Notes under the pieces: generated by a model
What the model was told of the DNA's origin: nothing
What the model saw: the letters and a program-made list of their open reading frames with translations, nothing else
The model's database searches: none
Assembly (NCBI GenBank): GCA_037576215.1
Contig: JBANDB010000003.1
Span: 1,488,001 to 1,552,000, forward strand
Direction of reading: 5' to 3'
Length of the DNA stretch: 64,000 nucleotides
DNA from: Armillaria gallica
Taxonomy: Eukaryota > Basidiomycota > Agaricomycetes > Agaricales > Physalacriaceae
Program-made: the position numbers and the translations under genes
In this document: one piece after another, positions 11,171-21,756 of the stretch
Numbering within the stretch: the stretch's first letter is position 1
How the letters are laid out: each line of letters starts with the position of its first letter

Positions 11171-12470
11171 GTAGCCTTGTTCAGCCTTGGGGATGTTGAT
11201 ATCCCTACAAGCAAAACAACTGTCGTTCGCTGCAAGTGTCGCACACTCATCAGGTTCAAGACAGCTCTGGCATCTGGTATCTGTAAAGGTATGGTGTGTT
11301 CAAAGAAGAACTGGCAGGAGGTGCCGAGTTCATACAATGTTGAGGTGGGGGACAGTAGGACAAGCTGGAGCTGCTGGCAGTAGTGGTAGTGGTGGTCAGA
11401 GTTGAAGTTGCAGGAATGGGTTCAGCTACATGTACACATTTGTTGCATGCAGCCATCATGGCTTCAACCATGTCTTTGAGCTCTTTACGCTTGCAGCAAA
11501 GTTTGTCATCCTGTACTAGAACAAGTTTGGTCCAAGTATTGAGGTTGTTGCACTGTCTGATCTCCTGAATGTTGCATATGGCATCCTGGAGAGGTTTCGA
11601 GATTCAGCCACATAGATTAGACAGCAAAATGTCATCAGTGATGAATTCCAGATAGCTAGCAAGTAATCTATTTCAATCATGAAGGTGTTCTATCCAGTCA
11701 ATGAATATCATGCCTGGTGTCATCGTCTCTTGCCAGATTTTGTTGGTCAGGTCCTTCTTTCACATCGAAGGTAGGAAATGATCATGAAACACAGTCATGA
11801 AGTCTGGGAAAGAGAGCTGGGTCAAGTGTGGTTTGTTTTGTTTGAACCAGGTGACCACAGCTAAATTTTCTGAGAGACTGTCAACAAAATTCAACAAGAT
11901 ATCCAGGAGCACAACACCTTTCTGTTGTTGTCAGTGTACATATGCGATGCTGACATCAGCATAGCAGCCCATTGTCTGTGGATCATGGAGATGTCCCAGT
12001 CCAATCATAGGTGGCTGTTGACCACTGTGTGACAGGATGCAAGCAGCTTGATCTGTGGATGATGAGGACATGGTGGCAGGGGATTTTGTTTGTATGGGGC
12101 TGGAAGAATAGTAGTTGGAGGAGGAATTGTTGATAACTAGATGTCTAAGCAAATTCTTTAGGGTAATTTCTAGTGGGGGAGCGGGATTAACAGGGGAAAA
12201 GGTACATGGAGGCAAATTTTTGGGGGTTCTGTCATTGGCAAGATTTTCGTCAAGTGACACTGAGGACTGGAGACTGAGGAAGGCTGCCGGTGCAGGGTTT
12301 GGTGCAAATGCTACACTGGGATTCAACAATTGTGCCACAGTGTTTTTGTCTTCTTCAGTGATGGTGTTGGGGACATCAAGAGAAACTGATATTGAGCAGG
12401 AATGGCGGGTACTGGATGCAGGCGAGGGAACAACATGGCCTGATATCATGTACGAACAGTCAGCAGGCAA
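11171..12470 (-). pseudogene. Element 1 gag
   Basis: Minus-strand frames from 12470 give a Ser/Pro-rich N-terminus, then, after in-frame stops, a capsid-like stretch with VVTWFKQNKPHLTQLSF, DFMTVFHDHFLPSM and IFIDWIEHLHD, recalling gag of basidiomycete Ty3 elements. A Cys-containing CFACRDINIPKAEQGYMKC motif precedes the protease. Stops at the capsid level are TGA in several places. Similarity to named gag families is from memory only. Confidence 0.6.
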
Positions 12471-12685
12471 ACTTCAGTATGAAAGAGCAAACTCCACCTG
12501 GCAGATGAGTAATGGGTACAGAGATGGACTGGCAGGAGCTGGAAGATGTGTTGGCAATGGGCAGGTGGATAGCAGTCAACACATTGACATAGACATCCCA
12601 TTCTTTGAGGGCAAGAAGGCATTTTTGGGGAAATGGCCCAAGCAAGAGGAGGTAACATACTTTGATTGTAAAATAAAAATAAAAG

Positions 12686-12942
12686 TGTAACCATGCTCTG
12701 TGTGAGAGTGAGACCACTGCAAGCAATCACATGAGAAGTACAAGGAGCGATGTATATTGTCCAAAGCAGAAGAAGGATAGTCGACTATCTAGTGAGGTGA
12801 AAGGGAGGAAGGTGGTGGTAAGAGGTGAAGATAGGAACATAACAAACATGTCCATATATGTGAGTACATGATGTCGAATGAACTACAATGCAATCAGAGT
12901 GGTCTGATGAGTAAGTGATGTGTAGTAAGTGGCATGCTTACA
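12686..12942 (-). repeat. 5' LTR of Ty3 element 1
   Basis: Upstream LTR relative to the minus-strand genes, 257 bp, TG...CA bounded. It abuts the target duplication TTGCA at 12943-12947. A purine/pyrimidine-poor A-rich leader lies on the internal side; no convincing tRNA primer site was found. Confidence 0.92.
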
Positions 12943-14040
12943 TTGCATCACTGTTCATTCATCCTGTCAACCTTTTACAATGGAACACCAATTTTTCATC
13001 TGATGATCTTGATGCAGAAACCGAGCAATGACATTGTGAAGAATCATTGCAAAATCCTATAGATCATCATGAAGGATACCTGTGGACAAGGTGCAGCTTG
13101 TGCTTGACTATCTGGCCTCAATATCTTTCACTGTGACCAACTTCATTAGCATACTCATCTCCAATGATGAATTCTTGTTATTCCAGCAAGGACTATATCG
13201 GGAAGACTCATGTCAGCTTTTCTGCATTCTTGACACATTCTGGGGTTATTCAAAGATACGATGGCATGTAGAAAAGTGGATGGATGATAAGGCGACTGCT
13301 CTGGTTTCAGACACAATTTATAATGAGTTTGAACAGGCAAAGAAGCATTTCTTTATGTCTACAACAGATGTCATGCTGTCATTTATTACTATATGGTCTT
13401 TTGAGGATGAGATGAAGAGGGCTTGAAAAGAGATGCCCAAATGGAACACTGTTTTGAAGGCTGCTATGACAAATGCAAATCAGCTAAAAAGAATAAGCAA
13501 CACAATCCTGCTCTGGTACGTACTAGCCTCCCATTGCTGTTGCTGCTGCTCATTTGTTGTTCAGAGATGTAAGCTTATTACTGCACAGATACTACATTTA
13601 CATTTGCAAGCTTGCAGCAAGTCACAGATCATTCTTGGGCTTTTTGCATCTGCTACAGGTGCATCTCACCAGATGATTGAGGTTCTCAGCCATGCTAGTC
13701 TGTCTGTGTTATACCCAACTATCCAGATACTCACTAAAACCCTTGCTACTGGAGCTATTACAGCTGCCATGCTGAGGCATGTGAGGTACCCTTCTGTGGA
13801 CTTGAACATCTGCTCCATTGTGACAATGAAGTGTTGGACAGAGCCAGGTGTGTTTGTTTTGAAGTTGAAAATCATATCCTGTGTCAACACGAAATTTCAG
13901 CACAGATGAAGACAACTCAGAAAAGCCCAGAAAAGCTTACATTCCAGTATGCAGGAGTCCTTGAAGTATCATTGTTTATAGCTAGTGTTATTATCTTATA
14001 TTTATTGATGACATCGTCAGCCTGTAAGCTTATTGGTTGA
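12943..14040 (+). pseudogene. DUF6589-like protein gene, N-terminal region, 3' truncated
   Basis: Continues the gene broken by element 1. Frames give VQLVLDYLASISFTVTNF and FLLFQQGLYRED, then DTIYNEFEQAKKHFFMSTTDV, and from 13433 a segment with QIILGLFASATGASHQMIEV, LSHASLSVLYPTI and DLNICSIVT. From memory, this order matches the N-terminal half of the DUF6589 proteins that are multiplied in Agaricomycetes. Frames change between 13082-13426 and 13433-13909 and a TGA lies at about 13029. The homology stops near 14040, just before the inward-pointing helicase fragment. Confidence 0.55.
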
Positions 14041-14085
14041 TGATAATAGGAAGACATTAGAAATATGCACTTGAGTCAGCTGTAG

Positions 14086-14457
14086 CTATTTTAATGAGGA
14101 CACAGTAATTGTTACGCCATTGGACAGATTGTCCATCAGAATGAGAAGTGCAATTATGAGAGTTTTGCCAGATCCTGTCCCTGCAATGACCACGCAGTCT
14201 TGACACTCATAAGAAGCAAGAGCAGCACAGAGCTGGACTTCTCTTGGAGCTTCTCGATCACATGTCACCAAAAATGCCAAGAGAATGAAGTGATAACAGA
14301 TAAGTTGTTGATCCTTGGGTAATGAGCAGATGTACACAAAGGGAACATGGTCAGAATCAATGGTTTGTGTAATGTGGTGGTGAAGAGACTCGAAGGTGGC
14401 ATTTTGGATAGATGCAAGAGTGTCAGATAAGGTTTTAACAAGTGAGAAGGTCTCCAT
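14086..14457 (-). pseudogene. RecQ-like DEAD/DEAH helicase, N-terminal fragment
   Basis: The 123-residue frame starts with Met at 14457. It shows the Q-motif-like REAPREVQLCAALASYECQ and the Walker A motif AGTGSGKT with LIIALLILMDN, then ends after TVSSLK. Intact RecQ-like proteins of Agaricomycetes continue with motif Ia and the DEAH box; all of that is missing. The remaining part cannot unwind DNA. It points toward, and collides with, the truncated DUF6589-like gene. Confidence 0.75.
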
Positions 14458-14539
14458 ATCAATTGTATGGGTCTAAAGATAGTATTATGAGGTTTTGAAG
14501 ATAAAATACATGGTTGTGCATCAAGACACGATGGTATCT

Positions 14540-14690
14540 GAACAAAATCAATGTGATCACCTGCAAAACCCCAATATGGTAATGACTTGAATGGCCTTTT
14601 TGGGCCTTGGCAAATGCCTAACTATGTTGCCTATGAATTCAAAGTCAGCTTTACAGGTCCCCTACATCAACACTTGCTTGTTGTAGGGGA
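14540..14690 (+). repeat. Right arm of the ~150-bp inverted repeat (partner 4095-4262)
   Basis: Reverse-complement match to 4095-4262. Each arm lies directly upstream of a truncated gene start: the helicase ATG at 14457 here and the DUF6589-like frame at 4267 on the left. Sequence similarity ends about where GTTGTAGGG is reached on the outer side. The flank at 14700-14990 holds no recognised gene. Confidence 0.7.
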
Positions 14691-15099
14691 CCAGTCACAG
14701 GTCTATGGAGTCGTTAAATGGACCAACATTTTAGTATTGTGTCTTGCAGCTTCCATGAACCTATGTTTCTCCATTCTATCTGTTATTCAAGCATCTCTCG
14801 CTTTCCAGTTTTCTCTTTTCTGCTCTTTATCAATGGCCTTGGCAAGGTGTCCACAAACAGTTTACATTTGCCAGAAGCAGAAGCCTGCATACTCAATTTA
14901 AAGAGGGCCTGGAATCCACAAGAGGAAGTGAATGATGAGAATCTGTAGTATTAGCCTGGTGGGTAAATGAACCAAATTATGAAAAAAGAGTAAAACTTAT
15001 ATCCAAGGGTTGAATCCGGGAGGAGCCTCAGGTGAACCCATCAAGCAAAAACTCTCACAATGCACACTCTCCCATCCTTGGGAGGGCACATGCTCATAT

Positions 15100-15153
15100 C
15101 TCTCTGGCTGGGAGTTGAACCCAGCCTGTGCAGCCCAATATGCCAACAGAGAG
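15100..15153 (-). ncRNA. tRNA-like sequence lacking an anticodon arm (SINE head?)
   Basis: On minus, the 54 nt start CTCTCTG and end CAGAGAG, a perfect seven-pair acceptor-like stem. TGGCATATTGG fits the pol III A-box, GGTTCAACTCC fits the B-box, and GCTGGG/CCCAGC form a perfect six-pair T-arm around TTCAACT. The space for an anticodon arm is missing. A relative lies at 15546-15615; both are followed by a similar tail ending near TTTTTGCTT. It is probably the head of a tRNA-derived SINE. Confidence 0.55.
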
Positions 15154-15545
15154 CTGGGTATATCCAGTGTTGCTGGTCCCATTTCGCCATGGCTATTCAT
15201 TTATGTAAATGAATCTGTGTTTGCAAAGTACATGCTGCCTCAGGAGTCTGTGGCATATATCTTGAATTGAAAACCTGGAGCTGTGGTCGTCTTTGTTTAG
15301 AGAAAGCACTGCATATTGTTAAAAGAAAGAAAATGCATGGAGGATATTTGCATCACATGAGAAATTGACAGGCATGAGTGAAGCATACAACAGAAATAAA
15401 CTGCAAGGTTCACAAAGAAGCAATGAGTACGAGGGCTTGCCTGAAATTACAGGTATAGTCATTCTTCCCAAAGACCAGATAATGTATGAAGCAAAAAGCT
15501 TCACAACATACACCTTCCCCTATTGAGGAGAGCGTGTGTTGTGAT

Positions 15546-15615
15546 CTCTCTCACAGGGAATTGAACCCAACAACAAGAAGTGATGAGCCCACTTCTCTGA
15601 TATACCATCAGAGAG
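15546..15615 (-). ncRNA. tRNA-like sequence, second copy, with anticodon-like arm
   Basis: On minus, about 70 nt begin CTCTCTG and end AGAGAG (six of seven acceptor pairs). The B-box GGTTCAATTCC is present. An AAGTG/CACTT stem with a seven-base loop occupies the anticodon position. The T-arm pairs only in its inner three positions. Position 33 is not T, so it is unlikely to be a working tRNA. Downstream similarity to the 15.1-kb copy supports a shared SINE origin. Confidence 0.5.
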
Positions 15616-15824
15616 TTGATGACTGTCCTTTAATGAATTATATCACAGTCAACTCGTGGGGATCATGCAATTCTTGCAGTAGACTGCTGAATCTTGCAGG
15701 ATGTGTTCTATAAGTTATTTGGTCCAGCAGAAAATGTCCTATGCATTCACAATTATCTTCATTTGTCCATAGCAGCTTTGTTTTCTCTTGGAGCTTAGGG
15801 AGCTCGCTAAACTCATATGTCTAA

Positions 15825-16545
15825 GTTGCTCTCTTTCAATGCTTTAAGGTTCTCCAGCTCGGAATAATCCTTCATAGAGTTGTCTGTGAACTTCTCTTCA
15901 AGTCCCGGCAACTCCATGTGCTTCTCAAGTTCCTTAAAAACAAAAAGGCTGCTCAGGTTCATCTACTAGTCAGGTTTCTTCTTCAGAGGGAAAAGGAGAA
16001 GGCAGAGCATCATGCCAAGGCTATTCAGGTGATTTTATATCACTAGTAGCCAACTTTGACTCATCTTTACACAATTACCAGGCCGCCGAAGCAATTATCA
16101 CCAAAGGGGAGGCCAACGAGGCTGCTATCCAAGCCAGGAAGCATCCTCGTGCCTCGGCTGACCATGCTTTCAAGGATTCCCCTTTCACTATTGCTGGTAT
16201 GTGCTTACTAGTGAGCTTTGCGATGCACTATTGACCTTCTTTCTTTTACTAGCAGCTGACTTAGCTATCAACAACGAGGCTAGTCAGAGCACTGTCGATG
16301 CTGCGGCCATGCTAGTCAGTGCTGGAGATCATGTCAATCCCTCCAAGAGCATTTTGCGCTCTAGAGAGGCTGATCTTCGCAATGACATGATTGCTACGAC
16401 CCACAAGATTGAGTACTTACTCAAGTACCGCGAGTTTGTGGTCGCTCATCATGGCCAAGTCGTCAAGCAGCTCAAAAGTCATCTTCCGGTACCTATGGAA
16501 GACGAATCTCCAGCTCCCATTGCTTCTAGTTCCAAGCTTGACTAG
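15825..16545 (+). CDS. Spliced hypothetical gene, 3' exons (5' end not found)
   Basis: Exon 15825-16028, intron 16029-16081 (GT...AG), exon 16082-16196, intron 16197-16255 (GTATGT...CAG), exon 16256-16545 ending TAG. The joined frame is open throughout with a helical, charged character: REKEKAEHHAKAIQ, AAEAIITKGEANEAA, then DLAINNEASQSTVDAAAMLV and KIEYLLKYREFVV, suggesting coiled-coil. No ATG precedes it before a TAA at 15822-15824, so an earlier exon is expected. Several ACTAGT hexamers lie in its introns. The family is unknown. It is convergent with the Ty3 pol remnant at 16691. Confidence 0.5.
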
Positions 16546-16690
16546 TACCAGTCATTCGGAACGGTCACTAGTCACCATATATAAAAGTTTTCAATCACTA
16601 GTCTGTCATTTCTCATAATTTCCAACTGCTTAGATACAGTATCTAGCATACACCGTTGTTACTTAGCAATATAAAGTGTGTTTGACCATT

Positions 16691-18042
16691 CTAGCCTGCA
16701 GTTTTCGAGCTTCTAAGTCGACTAGTGATGGGGACTTTGTTGTCTTCATCACTATTGCTATCATCTTCGTCTGGCTGAAGGTATCCTTCAGCCTCTGAAC
16801 CTGAATCTTCGCTGTCAGACTCACTAGTGTCGCTCTGTTGCAGCCTAACTCGGTCTATACCATATAGTTTCTTGCCTAAGGGCCGATAGTGATATTCTGT
16901 TGGGACAGACTCGTCACTAGTCACCAACTCCTTAAGAGTTTGGGGACTTACATCAATCAAATCATGAATTTTCTTGGGTAACTCGATACTATGCCTCGCA
17001 TGGTATGGAATTACTCTAAACTGAGCGACTGTGCCACTCACTAGGGCTCCATCCAACTCTGCTAAGACATAAGAACCACCCCTAGTCCTTCTGATAACGA
17101 CTAGTGGTCCCAAGTACCTCGCCTCCATCTTGCTATTGAGACTTTCCTCGACTCATGTGTTCCGCATAAGCACTAGTCGACCTGGTTTGAAGTCGTAATC
17201 GATCATAGTGGCCTTGTGCTCGCGTTGGTAGCGTAGTACAGTATCGAGCTTATTCTTATTAATTTTCTGTTGCATGGCCATTACATGTTTAGCGTGCTTG
17301 GCTAGTGCTGTCACCCTCATACCAATAAGGTCTTCGGTGCTCAAGATCCCACTTGGGGGCTTGACTAGCCAAGTAGCTTCAACTACATCAAGGGGTACTA
17401 TTGGATGTGCGCCTAGTGCCATGAAATATGGTGAGCAACCAGTACCGCGTTTGATAGTGATACAGTCCGCCCACAACACATGCGGTAGGAAGTAAAACCA
17501 CTTCTTTGGGTTGCCACTAGTCGCCTTAAATAGCGATTGATGAATGTCCCAATGGCCTCTTTCAATTTTTCCATTCGCTTGCGAGTTGTAAGGAGTGATC
17601 TTTATGCCAGTGATGCCATACTTGTCACTTAGCCACTGTATAACTGCAACCCAAGGTCCGCCGTTATCAGTTACTATTTTGTTGGGACAGCCCCACCTGC
17701 ATATCACATCCTCAAAGAACCAAACCGCAATTGCTTTAGCATTTTCTTGCTGTAAGGCCCTTGCTTCTGGCCAAGACGATAACGAATCGCGTGCGTGAAC
17801 TATATACCTGCACTTATTAGAAACCGGGGTCATAACCATAGTATCACAGTGTACTTTCTGGAATAGCGAAGGCGTTTCGGTGACAGAGGGTGGAATACAG
17901 ACCATAGTCTTCTGTCTGACTTGACATACCAACTGATGTCTCATTCCAACTCTGGCCACCAAAACCGTTGCTCCAACAGTGACTTAGTCGCGTAAAAGCC
18001 TCTATGTCCTAACGAGTCGTGTGCTGATCTCATCATATACAT
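16691..18042 (-). pseudogene. Ty3-type integrase remnant (element 3)
   Basis: Minus-strand frame 17962-17153 carries the integrase core: HCDTMVM (first Asp), KIVTDNGGPW (second Asp) and NGKIERGHW (Glu), so the DDE triad is present. After a TGA at Arg position 17150-17152 the frame continues to 16691 with the C-terminal domain YLGPLVVIRRTRGGSY and a long acidic tail. Upstream, HDSLGHRGFYATKSLLEQRF is the zinc-domain end, with further TGA at Arg positions and a small deletion. No LTRs were located. Confidence 0.85.
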
Positions 18043-18858
18043 TCAATGCTCTTTATCCACTACTAGCCGGTGGTCTCCTTCAGTACTGCGTCTATATAGT
18101 CTGCCTTCTTTGTCCAAGAAGAAGTTACGACAGTACTGCTTGTCGTTAAGTCCTTCTGGGTGGTGTCTAGGGTTCCTCAACCAAGTCCTGATATGTGGCA
18201 GCTGTCCGTCTTGCGCTAGTCCACTACTAGTCCGTTGTTTCTCTGAGTAGTCCTCTCTTTTGTTAGGATCGAACTTATACTCGAGATCAGGAATGAGCGG
18301 TGTCGCTTTCAAGAACTGGCATATGGTTTCATTGGTTTTCTCCTGTGCTAAGTAAAGATTTCTTAGTTCTAGTTCATGAAAGCGTGCTTCGTCCAATTCT
18401 ACAGAAAAGTCGTCGATACTAGTGGCTAGTGTGTGCATGTAGCCACCTCGACTATCAATTTCATTCTTAAATTCCTCTAGTTCCTTCGGCAGCTCACTAG
18501 TCCCTTCCGCTACTTCAAACTGCAAAGGGCCATGGTCCTCTAGCTCATAATCCTCCAAGTCAGGATGGATCTCGTCGCCAGGTTGCGCATCTCGCCTCGA
18601 TAGTCTGTCAGCAGGGAAAGTACTACCTTTCACATGTCGAAGGGTGAAATGAAACATCAAGATATCCTCTATCCAACAGTTGATAGTGGCATTTGGTCCC
18701 ATTCCTGGGTTGCTTAGCATACCCTTGATGTACTGCACGTCGGTTTCAACCACCAAGTTGCGAATTCCAATAAGCCAATACTGACAAGCCTTTAAAGCTT
18801 GCAATAGTCCATATAACTCGTGTTTGGGCTGTGAAAACCATGCTTCTCTTTCGTTCAT
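18043..18858 (-). pseudogene. Ty3-type RNase H and linker remnant (element 3)
   Basis: A frame of 271 residues includes WFSQPKHELYGLLQALKAC, LVVETDVQYIKGML and FTLRHVKGSTFPADRLSRR, the C-terminal half of a Ty3 RNase H with its connection region, then a charged linker toward integrase. The reverse transcriptase that should precede it is absent: the upstream frame (18944-19483) is unrelated Ser/Thr-rich sequence. A TGA at Arg position lies at the junction with integrase (18040-18042). An internal deletion or recombination seems likely. Confidence 0.8.
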
Positions 18859-18943
18859 AGTTTACAAGCAAAAGATTAAGCTTGAAGGCTTGCACTAGTC
18901 ACCATGTTTCTCTCGTACTTCAAGGTTACAATTGAGCCGAAGC

Positions 18944-19483
18944 TCAAGATAATGATACAGTACTTGTACCCAGTGGATACTTTATAATATCGTCATCTTT
19001 AACGCTATAGCCAAAGAACAGACACCTGTTTCGCACTGTAGCATCCTCTGTGGTGACAGAATCATCACTAGTGTACTTCACAAAGTTTCTTGCTCTTTGA
19101 CTAGCCGTTTTTTGGGTGCTAGCAGAGACTAAAGTCCTACTAGCAGTTTGATAGGACTGCAAGTTCGGTAGTCCAGGGTATACTATTGGAACATCACTTC
19201 CAACAGCAGAAGAAGATGTGGATGTTTCAGCAGAAGGACTCTTCTGAATATCTGGCATGTCTACAGTATCTGGCACTGTTGCCTGCTCTGCTCTATCAGA
19301 AAGACTAGCAGAAGGTACAGTCATGCATTGCCTTGGTAGAATTATACCAGTACTAGACAAAAGAGCTGTATCCATTGAAGGAAACACCACAATCATTCTT
19401 TGAGGGGACTTCGGAAACAAACCACCAAGTAGCCGTTCCGAAGCCCAAGTGCGCATAAAGTCTGAAAATCCTCCCCTGCTCAT
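18944..19483 (-). CDS. Ser/Thr-rich ORF of unknown nature upstream of the element 3 remnant
   Basis: 179 residues starting MSRGGFSDFMRTWASERLL, then a low-complexity segment with SAETSTSSSAVGSDV and VSASTQKTASQRARNFV. No domain recognised. It could be a gag fragment joined to pol by deletion or the remains of a host exon. It contains ACTAGT sites like its surroundings. Confidence 0.3.
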   Translation of the reverse strand: MSRGGFSDFMRTWASERLLGGLFPKSPQRMIVVFPSMDTALLSSTGIILPRQCMTVPSASLSDRAEQATVPDTVDMPDIQKSPSAETSTSSSAVGSDVPIVYPGLPNLQSYQTASRTLVSASTQKTASQRARNFVKYTSDDSVTTEDATVRNRCLFFGYSVKDDDIIKYPLGTSTVSLS

Positions 19484-19783
19484 AGTTATACTATGGCAAG
19501 GGTCAGAAAGACGATAGTATGCAGGCTAGGTCGAATAGTATGCGTATTTAACAAGACTAGTGTCAAATAAAAGTCTTAATTCAACGAGATTATCAAGTCT
19601 GAAACTCCCTCGCGGTGGGCTCCAGATGATGTGCTCGGTAACAGCGAGTGGCAAATGGACTAGAGGCTGGCAATGAACACCAACAACACTAAACCAATCA
19701 CTAACTCTACACTTATCACCAATGTATTGAATTCGGGCGTTTCGAGTACGATAGAAGCACTCTGCAGACTTCAATAATCAAGG

Positions 19784-20940
19784 AAAGTTGTTTAAAGACG
19801 TTTTATTTCGTTACTAGTGAGCTATACAAGCGTACTACTCGCACTAGTGGGGTTTGTAAGACACAATTGGATGAATAGTGACTTGACTTGAGCTACTGCG
19901 CTCGCTCTGACTGGGACTGCTTCGAACTAGTGGCTCTCTTGGCCCTGTAATGTCTTACAAGTGAATAAACACTTGACTAGTCGCTTTCTAGGCAGACTAG
20001 TGGCGCTCTTGGCCTAAGAATAATACTTTAAACTTCAAGAACTTGCTTGAACTAACTTCGAAACACTCTTGGCCTTTGCAGGACACAAAAGATTACTCTA
20101 AGACACTTCTATTCACTCAATGCTATGGGTAACTTAGCGACTAGTAGCCGCTTCGTCGAGGTTAAGCACAAAAGCCTTTAATTGGGGCACTAGATACTGA
20201 CTAGTAGGTCACAATTGCGGGGATGGCTTGCCTGAGCCGCGTGTGTGCCTATTCTACTACTTATATACTGACAAACAAGGTACGATCGAGATATAAATAA
20301 CTGACTAGAGGGGTATTATTGATAAGGATTTCTTGGCTAGTCACGAATAATGGTGAATAATCACGCAATAGTCGGTCTAGAAACGATCGCTTGCTGACTA
20401 GTGAGCCTAGGAGCTCCGCTAGCGGTTGTATTCCGTGTCCTGGGCCCAGCGACGCTCCACTAGTGCCAAGGATAAATGACTAGCCAGGCGAGCGTGCCTG
20501 TAACAGCTGTCGATCGTGATCGAAGGCGCAGCCCGGCTATACTAGCACCGATCGCAATGGATCTGTATCGCACTCGTCAGATCTGCCGCAAGGTTAACCC
20601 ATTGCTAATTCATTTCTAAGTTCTGTTTCGAGATTGCCGCGTGACTAGTTAACCTGACTTAAGCGTTTATGCCCAGAGCGGCTCGCTAGTGACCGAACTT
20701 CATGAGATTTGTGTCCTCTGCTTCTTGTTTGGTGCACTAGTCGCGTTACTTGTCCACTAGTGGCCGTATTCACTTAGCCCTGTTAGCATTCAAGTCACTA
20801 GTATGACCGGCTGGTAGATTTAACCCACTAGTGGTATCGCATCTAAGTCCTGGCTCTACTAGTCGCATACTAGTCTAACTATCAGCTCGAAGCCTCAGCT
20901 ATAGTCCTCTAAGTATCACTAATGTAAGATAGATATGCAA
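19784..20940. other. Non-coding part of the ACTAGT-rich domain
   Basis: No gene recognised. ACTAGT occurs every 40-80 bp on average, and the phrase 'ctcttggcc' recurs at about 19938, 20005 and 20072. It may be an LTR or leader of element 3, but no second copy is present in the window to test that. Confidence 0.35.
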
Positions 20941-21756
20941 TAGTATTATTATAAAATCGCAAAATCTAGGTGTGAACGTGTAGACGGCGTATCATCGTCA
21001 CCCACTTAGGTAGTCTCTGAGTAGACTTAGGATCAGTATCAATCAGTTTTCATATCACATCAGTATAGGACAGTCCCTCAAGCGGACTTGAAGGTTAGTT
21101 TTGACATAGGATAGGATTGTTTCAGTATGAGACCAGTTTTGACATCGACTCAGCACCATTGCACCATATAGGACCAGTATCATCACCAGTTTTTGTAGTT
21201 TAACATTTTCTCTTGACATTCCACCCTCAGTACCTCTTTCTATGATATTGCTCACCTCACTCAGTCCTACAACACATTTTCTCATTGACTCTCTCACTTC
21301 TAGACCGATTGCCATCGGTTTAGTCTATCTCCCATTGTTCACCCCACATAGATTACCATCTAGCATCATTTTCTAGTTCCACAGCACATTTTCTCATATG
21401 GATTCATGGTATTAATGTCATACCTGCTTTCATTCCCTCTCACTTTGAGAGATCCCTACCGGCTTATAGCCAAAGCATCTAGTACTCAACTACCAAGCAG
21501 TACTACTTCGCAGACTTAAAGTCACAGTGTATACTTGCATATAGAGGAATTGATTTACTGCATGGAGGTGCCTCGAACCACTCACACACATGATCGCCTT
21601 GATTGCCATGCTACTACATTAACTTGCCCAATCTCATTTTGAGTTGGTGTTGCCATTGCCATGGAAGTCTAGGCTCATCACCATTGACATACTCTTTGCA
21701 GTAGCCACCTGCATGGATGCGTCAGAAGATAGATATGAATCCATGAGCATTGCTTA
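20941..21756. other. Non-coding stretch, nothing recognised
   Basis: Short frames only. Phrases related to 'agtatcatcac' and 'caccattg' recur at 20990-21190, like a decayed tandem repeat. Confidence 0.3.

Larger units (their letters stand above)
4855..12942 (-). mobile_element. Ty3/Gypsy chromovirus, element 1, 8.1 kb, with nested insertions
   Basis: Two 257-bp LTRs (4855-5111 and 12686-12942) start TGTAA and end TTACA. A 5-bp target duplication TTGCA flanks the element at 4850-4854 and 12943-12947. Coding order on minus is gag, protease, reverse transcriptase, RNase H, integrase, chromodomain. A purine run beside the 3' LTR (right of 5111, read on minus) fits a polypurine tract. It carries a 1.77-kb repeat in integrase and a 263-bp MITE in pol. 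Many in-frame stops are present, so it is non-autonomous now. Confidence 0.93.
15963..20875. other. Domain saturated with the palindromic hexamer ACTAGT
   Basis: I count over thirty ACTAGT in about 4.9 kb, with CTAGT about 45 times; a random hexamer would be expected about once. The sites run through introns and exons of the plus-strand gene, the minus-strand pol remnants and the non-coding 19.8-20.9 kb. Flanks are usually C or G. The rest of the window has only a handful. Confidence 0.85.

Noticed and set aside
12115..12690. Plus-strand ORF of 191 residues opposite gag of element 1
   Set aside because: It lies antisense to gag in a Ty3 element with minus-strand pol; shadow frame.
16691..19483. 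Complete Ty3 element with LTRs at 16.6 and 19.8-20.9 kb
   Set aside because: No direct repeat between the two flanks was found and the reverse transcriptase is absent, so only a remnant is claimed.
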